From positions 1 through 12,081 of the forward strand of contig CAZTGE010000130.1 of assembly GCA_964612995.1 (NCBI GenBank): a stretch of 12,081 nucleotides of DNA, in the 5' to 3' direction. Source of the stretch: SLQH01 sp964612995 (GTDB lineage: Bacteria; Planctomycetota; UBA11346). The notes under the pieces were generated by a model. That model worked only from the letters and a program-made list of their open reading frames with translations, was not told where the DNA came from and ran no database searches. This document shows, one piece after another, positions 7,904-12,081 of the stretch. Both the position numbers and the translations under genes were made by a program. Every line of letters starts with the position of its first letter. The first letter of the stretch is position 1.

Positions 7904-9592
7904 ATGACCACCGCGACCGCGACCGGAGCGCAACGACTCGTGCAATGCCTCGAACGCGAGGGCGTCGAGTACGTGTTCGGCTATCAGGGCGGCACCATCA
8001 TGCCGATCCTCGATGCCTTGCGCGATTCGCACGTCCAGTTCATCAACACCCGCCATGAACAGGGCGCCTGCCACATGGCCGACGGCTACGCCCGCGCCAC
8101 CGGCAAGCCGGGCGTGGTGATGGTGACCTCGGGCCCGGGCGCGACCAACACCGTCACCGGCCTGTTCACCGCCCTGATGGACTCGATCCCGCTGATCGTG
8201 ATCACGGGGCAGGTCAACACCCCCCTGCTGGGCAAGGACGCCTTCCAGGAGGCAGACGTGACCGGCATCACCTACGCGGTGACCAAGCACAGCTTCCTGG
8301 TCAAACGTGCCAACGACGTGCCCCAGGTGATGAAGGAGACCTTCCACATCGCCACCTCGGGTCGCCCCGGCCCGGTGCTGATCGACATCACCAAGGACGC
8401 CAGCCTCGACATCTGCTCGGCGCCCTTCATCGACGCGGTCGACCTGCCGGGCTACAGCAGCCCCGCGCGGGCCGAGGCCGACACGCTCGAGGCGGCGGCC
8501 AGGCACCTGATGCACGCACGCCGGCCGCTGCTCTACGTCGGCCACGGCGCGGTGATCTCCCAGGCCGGTGGCGCCGTGCTCCAGCTGGCCGAGAAGCTCA
8601 ACGCGCCGATCACCTGCAGCCTGCTGGGCAAGGGCGCCTGCCCCGAGGACCATCCGCTCCACCTGGGCATGCTCGGCATGCACGGCACCCCCTATGCCAA
8701 CATGGCGGTGCAGGGCTGCGATCTGATCATGGCCATCGGCTCGCGGTGGGACGACCGCATCACCGGCAAGCTGGAGACCTTCTGCCCCGACGCGGTCAAG
8801 TTGCATATCGACATCGACCCGGCCGAGTTCGGCAAGATCATCGAGCCCCATGTCTCGCTGGCGGGCGACGCCAGACTGGTGGTCGAGGACCTCCTGCCAC
8901 TGGTGGAGCGCGGCGACACCGCCGAATGGGTCGAGCAGGCCAACACCTGGAAGAAGCAGTTCCCCCTGAAATACGCCAAGAAGGGTGGCCTGCGGGCGCA
9001 ATACGTGCTCGATCGCCTCGACCAATTGGGCGGGCGGGAGTGCTATATCGCGACCGATGTCGGGCAGAACCAGATGTGGGCGGCGCAGTATCTGCGCACA
9101 ACCAAGAACCGGCATTGGCTCAGCTCCGGCGGCGCCGGCACCATGGGCTTCGGCACCCCGGCGGCCATCGGCGCGGCCATGGGCACGCGCGAGAAGACCT
9201 GGGCGGTCGTCGGCGACGGCGGGTTCCAGATGACCATGTCCGATCTCGCGACCGCGGCGCTGCACAAGCTGCCGGTCAAGATCCTGATCCTCAACAACAG
9301 CACGCTGGGGATGATCCGGCAGTGGCAGAACATGTTCTTCGAGGACCGCTTCCACGGGACCGATCTGGTCGGCAACCCCGATTTCTGCAAGATCGCCGCC
9401 GCCTACGGCATCAAGTCCTGGAACATCAAGCGACCGGCCGAGATCGACAAGGTGCTCACCGCGGCGATGGAATACGACGAAGGACCCTGCCTGATCAACG
9501 CGGTCACCGTCAAGGAGGAGAACGTCTACCCGATGATCCCTCCCGGCCAGGCCTATCCCGGCCTGCTCGACGCCATGAATTCGGCCCGCTGA
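7904..9592 (+). CDS. ilvB: Acetolactate synthase, large (catalytic) subunit
   Basis: The protein has 562 residues, normal for the family. With thiamine diphosphate and FAD it condenses two pyruvates to acetolactate, or pyruvate plus 2-oxobutyrate to acetohydroxybutyrate. This is the first common step to valine, leucine and isoleucine, in the cytoplasm. VFGYQGGTIMPILDAL (24-39) and NTRHEQGACHMADGYAR (48-64) form the pyrimidine-binding domain, with the catalytic Glu at 52. SGPGATN (76-82) follows. DAFQEADVTGITYAVTKHSF (112-131) is the usual quinone-oxidase-like segment. The FAD/middle domain spans about 195-345. GDGGFQM (437-443) and NNSTLGMIRQWQ (464-475) form the thiamine-diphosphate/Mg motif. 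The start follows GAGGA by 9 bases. ilvN begins 18 bases downstream. The match is to the biosynthetic, FAD-dependent type rather than the fermentative AlsS type, given the adjacent regulatory subunit. Confidence 0.97.
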   Translation: MTTATATGAQRLVQCLEREGVEYVFGYQGGTIMPILDALRDSHVQFINTRHEQGACHMADGYARATGKPGVVMVTSGPGATNTVTGLFTALMDSIPLIVITGQVNTPLLGKDAFQEADVTGITYAVTKHSFLVKRANDVPQVMKETFHIATSGRPGPVLIDITKDASLDICSAPFIDAVDLPGYSSPARAEADTLEAAARHLMHARRPLLYVGHGAVISQAGGAVLQLAEKLNAPITCSLLGKGACPEDHPLHLGMLGMHGTPYANMAVQGCDLIMAIGSRWDDRITGKLETFCPDAVKLHIDIDPAEFGKIIEPHVSLAGDARLVVEDLLPLVERGDTAEWVEQANTWKKQFPLKYAKKGGLRAQYVLDRLDQLGGRECYIATDVGQNQMWAAQYLRTTKNRHWLSSGGAGTMGFGTPAAIGAAMGTREKTWAVVGDGGFQMTMSDLATAALHKLPVKILILNNSTLGMIRQWQNMFFEDRFHGTDLVGNPDFCKIAAAYGIKSWNIKRPAEIDKVLTAAMEYDEGPCLINAVTVKEENVYPMIPPGQAYPGLLDAMNSAR

Positions 9593-9610
9593 ACGCGCGA
9601 GGAACCGACG

Positions 9611-10111
9611 ATGAACCAGCCAACCAAACTCCACACCATCTCGCTGCACGTGCGCAACCGACCGGGAGTCCTGGTCCGGATCGCGCAGGTCTTCGCCCGC
9701 CGTGGCTACAACATCGAGAGCCTGGTCGTCAGCCCCGGCCGCACCGACGACTTCTCGCGCATGACCATCACCTGTTCCGGCGATCCGCAGATCCTCGAGC
9801 AGATCATCAAGCAGCAGGCCAAGCTGGTCGACGTGGTCCACGCCACCGATCACACCGGTCAGGACATCATCGACACCGAGATCGCGCTGGTGAAAGTCGC
9901 CGTCGCCCTCGACGAACGCACCGCGCTGCTGCAGATCGCCGAACACTACAACGCCAAGGTCGTCGACTATGGCGAAGAGTCGCTGATCCTGCGCGCCTCG
10001 GGCGCGACGGGCAAGCTGGATGCGATGATCGGGCTGCTGCAGCGCTGGCCGATCCTCGAGGTCATGCGCTCGGGCAAGATCGTGATGATGCGCGGCCCCG
10101 AAGAGACCTGA
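9611..10111 (+). CDS. ilvN: Acetolactate synthase, small (regulatory) subunit
   Basis: The protein has 166 residues and is of the long, IlvH-like type. It binds the catalytic subunit, raises its activity and gives feedback inhibition, usually by valine. Residues 7-80 are an ACT domain: HTISLHVRNRPGVLVRIAQV (8-27), RRGYNIESLVV (30-40) and the second strand pair RMTITCSG (50-57). Residues 85-160 are the conserved C-terminal domain, with E-IALVKVAV near 90-98 and the ending LDAMIGLLQRW-ILEVMRSGKI. GAGGA seven bases before the ATG supports the start. It is cotranscribed with ilvB (gap 18 bases). ilvC does not follow; the next gene is on the opposite strand. Confidence 0.96.
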   Translation: MNQPTKLHTISLHVRNRPGVLVRIAQVFARRGYNIESLVVSPGRTDDFSRMTITCSGDPQILEQIIKQQAKLVDVVHATDHTGQDIIDTEIALVKVAVALDERTALLQIAEHYNAKVVDYGEESLILRASGATGKLDAMIGLLQRWPILEVMRSGKIVMMRGPEET

Positions 10112-10388
10112 TGCCCTGCAGAGGGGGCGCTGCCCCCTCGCGGCTTCGCCGCGTACCCCCACGCGCCTCGGTCGGCGCTCGCCAGCTGCGCTGGCGTTCT
10201 CTGCGGGCCTGCGGCCCATTGTCGCCGAGAACCGCTTCTCCGTCGGCCGGTCGCCCGGCCAGGCCTGGCCGGGCTCCTTGTAGAGAGGGGCGCTGCCGCC
10301 TCGCGGTTCCTTGCTGTCGCCCAGGTGGGCGCGCTCGGTCGGTTCCGAGGGCGCGTCAGGCCTGTGGGCCGGGGATCGAGACCTGGGC
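10112..10388. repeat. Hairpin-rich convergent intergenic region with a duplicated element
   Basis: This non-coding gap between ilvN and the convergent CPBP gene is almost all short inverted repeats. Perfect stems with three-base loops lie at 10121-10139 (8 bp), 10139-10153 (6 bp), 10181-10195 (6 bp) and 10205-10217 (5 bp). The block GAGGGGGCGCTGCCCCCTCG at 10121-10140 returns as GAGGGGCGCTGCCGCCTCG at 10285-10303. The later block CTCGGTCGG (10167-10175) returns at 10334-10342, so two diverged copies lie about 165 bases apart. The second copy ends in a bulged hairpin (10331-10354). The region may end both transcripts, but no T-tract is present. It looks like a REP-type dispersed element. Confidence 0.6.
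10253..10274. repeat. Perfect 22-base palindrome
   Basis: GCCCGGCCAGG (10253-10263) is followed directly by its exact reverse complement (10264-10274), with no loop. It lies between the two element copies of the hairpin-rich gap. It could be a bidirectional stop, a protein site or part of the repeat element. No run of T follows on either strand. Confidence 0.7.
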
Positions 10389-11072
10389 TCAAGCGACCAC
10401 CAGCTGCCAGCCGATGGCGAAGACGGCGATGTCGGCGCAGATGTGGCTGAGCAAGCCCGGCCATATGCTGCGATAGCGCAGATACATCCACGACCACCAG
10501 GCCCCGCCGATGGCGACCCCCAGGGCGCCGAGCAGTACCACCGGCCAGTCGAAGTAGGCCCGCAACGCGATCACGTGGTGCGCGGTGAAGGCGAGCGCGG
10601 CGAGAACCACCGCCCCCGCACGCGGCAACAACGAAGCGGCCTGACCGGCGACGAACCAGCGCCAGACGTATTCCTCGAGCACCGCGTTGAGCGAGCACCA
10701 GTACAGCGCCATCACCAGATAGGCGCCCGGATCGTCGAGCCCCGTGGTCGCGGCGGTCGCTCGCACCGCCGCGCGATCGATCAGCCCGCCGCCGAGCACA
10801 AGCCAGGCGGTGACGACGAGCCCGGCGATGAGCACGCCACTGATCAGACCGACCGCGAAACCGCCCTGGCGAGGCGGCGACCACGACCAGCGCCCGCAGT
10901 CCACAGCGCGGTGCCAGGCCAGCGGCAGCGCCAGCAGCCAGAGCTTGGCGGCGAGGAACAGGCCGGTGCCGAGCGCGGTGCCCGGAAACCACCACAGTCC
11001 AGCCAGGGCGCCGAGGGTCGGTGCGGGCACCAGCAGGGCTAGGGCGAGCAGGGGATGGCGCGGGGTCGTCAT
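10389..11072 (-). CDS. CPBP-family intramembrane metalloprotease
   Basis: The protein has 227 residues and several hydrophobic helices (about 7-30, 35-53, 72-94, 117-132, 150-170, 176-196, 203-223). This is the Abi/CAAX-protease fold, an intramembrane glutamic/metallo-endopeptidase of the Rce1 type. All three signature motifs are there: EEYVWR (133-138), FTAHH (162-166) and HICAD (210-214). The protein is therefore probably active; its substrate is unknown. It starts 5 bases after the HAD stop codon. There is no Shine-Dalgarno: the upstream sequence is a tandem repeat of GATAACATAC, so translation may rely on coupling to the HAD gene. Alternative starts are no better. Confidence 0.85.
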   Translation of the reverse strand: MTTPRHPLLALALLVPAPTLGALAGLWWFPGTALGTGLFLAAKLWLLALPLAWHRAVDCGRWSWSPPRQGGFAVGLISGVLIAGLVVTAWLVLGGGLIDRAAVRATAATTGLDDPGAYLVMALYWCSLNAVLEEYVWRWFVAGQAASLLPRAGAVVLAALAFTAHHVIALRAYFDWPVVLLGALGVAIGGAWWSWMYLRYRSIWPGLLSHICADIAVFAIGWQLVVA

Positions 11073-11092
11073 GTATGTTATCGTATGTTATC
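11073..11092. repeat. Perfect 10-base tandem duplication at the HAD/CPBP junction
   Basis: GTATGTTATC occurs twice, head to tail, in an AT-rich patch inside GC-rich DNA. Read leftward, the repeat encodes the last codons and the TAA stop (11080-11078) of the HAD gene and fills the place where the CPBP ribosome-binding site should be. Confidence 0.9.
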
Positions 11093-11806
11093 TAACGTCA
11101 GGTCAAGCCGGCCTTGCGGCTCCACCCAAGCGCAACACGCGAGGACCGTGTCGAGATCCGGGCAGATCGCAGTGGCGCCCGCGGCCACATCCTCATCGGC
11201 CGGCAGGATGTCAGGCACCATCACCGCGACGCAGCCGGCGGCGATGGCCGCGCGCATGCCGTTGTTCGAATCCTCCAGGGCCAGGGTGCGCTCCGGCGCG
11301 CTGCCGATCGCGCGGCAGGCGGCGTGGTAGGTCTGGGGATCCGGCTTGCTGCGGTCGACATCATCGGCGGTGACCACAGCCGCGAAGCGCCCGGCAACAT
11401 CGAGCGGGCGCAGGTTGCGCTCCAGGCTGTGCCGCGTGGCGGCCGTGGCCACGGCCAGCGGCACGTCGTACGCGGCCATGGCCGCCAGCAGCGCATCGAC
11501 GCCGGGCTTGCGCGGCATACCGTGCTGCGCCCAGCGCTCGACGCGCGCATGCCAGCCGGCAGCGAAGCCGGCGAGCGGGAAATCCGCACCGAAGAGCTCG
11601 AGCAGCAGCTCGCCACAGCGCGCTTCTGGCACGCCGATGAATGCGGCGAAGACCTCATCGCGCAGCGGATGGCCGAGTTCGGCCCCGGTCTCCTGCCAGG
11701 CGCACTTGTAGAGGCTCTCGCTGTCGACCAGCAGCCCATCGACATCGCAGACCACCGCGGCGATCGCGCGTCCGGCGAAGTGGAAGCGGGTCGGCAGCGG
11801 ACGCAT
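11078..11806 (-). CDS. HAD-superfamily hydrolase, beta-phosphoglucomutase-like
   Basis: The protein has 242 residues and is a cytoplasmic phosphatase or phosphomutase of the HAD class with an alpha-helical cap. Motif I is DVDGLLVDSE (21-30), with nucleophile Asp21 and acid/base Asp23. Motif II is the Thr in VATAAT (119-124, Thr121). Motif III is Lys154 in RSKPDP (152-157). Motif IV is LEDSNNGMRAA (177-187), with Glu178-Asp179 for Mg. Residues 31-105 form the cap. The same layout occurs in beta-phosphoglucomutases and in sugar-phosphate or phosphoglycolate phosphatases, so the substrate cannot be named. The start at 11806 follows GGAGG by about 4 bases. The gene lies directly after the terminator of the tRNA-Glu gene. 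The nearby sugar genes are too far away to imply a shared pathway. Confidence 0.88.
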   Translation of the reverse strand: MRPLPTRFHFAGRAIAAVVCDVDGLLVDSESLYKCAWQETGAELGHPLRDEVFAAFIGVPEARCGELLLELFGADFPLAGFAAGWHARVERWAQHGMPRKPGVDALLAAMAAYDVPLAVATAATRHSLERNLRPLDVAGRFAAVVTADDVDRSKPDPQTYHAACRAIGSAPERTLALEDSNNGMRAAIAAGCVAVMVPDILPADEDVAAGATAICPDLDTVLACCAWVEPQGRLDLTLDNIR

Positions 11807-11815
11807 GCTCCCTCC

Positions 11816-11849
11816 AAAAAACGATCCCCCGGCCGGAACCGGGGGATCG
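11816..11849 (-). terminator. Intrinsic terminator downstream of tRNA-Glu
   Basis: Leftward, an 11-bp perfect stem (11849-11839 with 11832-11822) closes a 6-base loop and is followed at once by six T residues (11821-11816). The stem is rich in G and C. It ends the tRNA transcript 16 bases after the tRNA 3' end. The T-run touches the HAD Shine-Dalgarno (11815-11811). Confidence 0.9.
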
Positions 11850-11864
11850 ATCGAGCGTGTCGCG

Positions 11865-11937
11865 TACTCCCAACGGGATTCGAACCCGTGTCGCCAGCGT
11901 GAAAAGCTGGTGTCCTAGGCCTCTAGACGATGGGAGC
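11865..11937 (-). tRNA. tRNA-Glu (anticodon UUC)
   Basis: The 73-base gene folds as a standard cloverleaf. The acceptor is GCTCCCA/TGGGAGT with one G-U pair at the end. The anticodon stem CCAGC/GCTGG holds the loop TTTTCAC, with anticodon TTC at 11903-11901. The T-stem ACGGG/CCCGT holds TTCGAAT. The discriminator is A. The 3' CCA is not encoded, so it must be added by CCA-adding enzyme. Weak -10-like TACGCT lies just upstream; I see no matching -35 box. Confidence 0.97.
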
Positions 11938-12081
11938 CTGGATCAGCGTATCGGTGGCCTCGCGCGGCGGACTATTGCGACGGAGTGGGCGCATGCAAGT
12001 CGAGATTGGCCCAGGCCTGCGCAGCACCCAGGGCGACTCAAAGCTCGCCCCGGGAGCGCCGATCCCCAGGTCGGCATGCCT
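11938..12081. other. Right-edge sequence without a recognisable gene
   Basis: These 144 bases lie upstream of the tRNA gene and probably hold its promoter. I see no coding frame that I would defend, no repeat and no RNA. A gene cut by the window edge is possible. Confidence 0.4.

Noticed and set aside
7859..10219. Minus-strand open frame of 786 codons opposite ilvB-ilvN
   Set aside because: It is the antisense shadow of two unmistakable plus-strand genes and has no family motif.
10121..10354. CRISPR array
   Set aside because: The repeats are two diverged copies about 165 bases apart made of nested hairpins, not regular direct repeats with unique spacers, and no cas gene is near.
10389..11806. 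Phage-defence or toxin-antitoxin pair (CPBP 'Abi' protein with HAD)
   Set aside because: CPBP proteins are often labelled Abi, but the HAD partner has an ordinary phosphatase layout and nothing else in the region suggests defence.

Overview
The window is high-GC, densely coding bacterial DNA. It holds seven protein genes and one tRNA gene. The taxonomic signal is weak. Three things fit an environmental bacterium, perhaps of the Planctomycetota/Verrucomicrobiota/Lentisphaerota group: a tRNA without an encoded CCA, a beta-helix protein with an N-terminal beta-rich module, and fragments of GC-rich and 'TCTCTGTG' dispersed repeats. I hold that placement loosely. No phage, insertion sequence, CRISPR array or defence system is visible.

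Region 1 (about 179-7446) is a carbohydrate locus. A leftward run carries a GT4 glycosyltransferase with a large helical C-terminal half (3757-6174), a long-form GH130 glycoside phosphorylase/hydrolase (2208-3734) and a right-handed beta-helix protein of the pectate-lyase-3 type (179-2176). The gaps are 22 and 31 bases, so they probably form one operon. A good sigma70-like promoter lies just upstream of the GT4 gene. Divergently across a 183-base intergenic region lies a second, short-form GH130 enzyme (6358-7446). None of the four has an obvious signal peptide, so the set probably builds or remodels a glycoside inside the cell. GH130 precedent points to beta-mannosides, but the substrate cannot be read from the sequence.

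Region 2 (about 7447-10111) is a 457-base non-coding stretch followed by ilvB and ilvN, the two subunits of acetolactate synthase. This is the first common step of branched-chain amino acid synthesis. ilvC does not follow directly.

Region 3 (10112-10388) is a non-coding convergent gap made almost entirely of short GC hairpins. It includes two diverged copies of one element about 165 bases apart and a perfect 22-base palindrome.

Region 4 (10389-11937, all leftward) contains tRNA-Glu(UUC), a strong intrinsic terminator, a HAD-family phosphatase/phosphomutase and a CPBP-family membrane protease. The terminator's U-tract touches the ribosome-binding site of the HAD gene. The HAD/CPBP junction contains a perfect 10-base tandem duplication that supplies the HAD stop codon.

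The best leads are: (a) a GT4 protein whose C-terminal domain seems to have lost the acidic motifs I recall for its family; (b) the pairing of two different GH130 types with a Cys-rich beta-helix protein; and (c) the unusual architecture at both ends of the HAD gene. I did not find a clearly new biological system.
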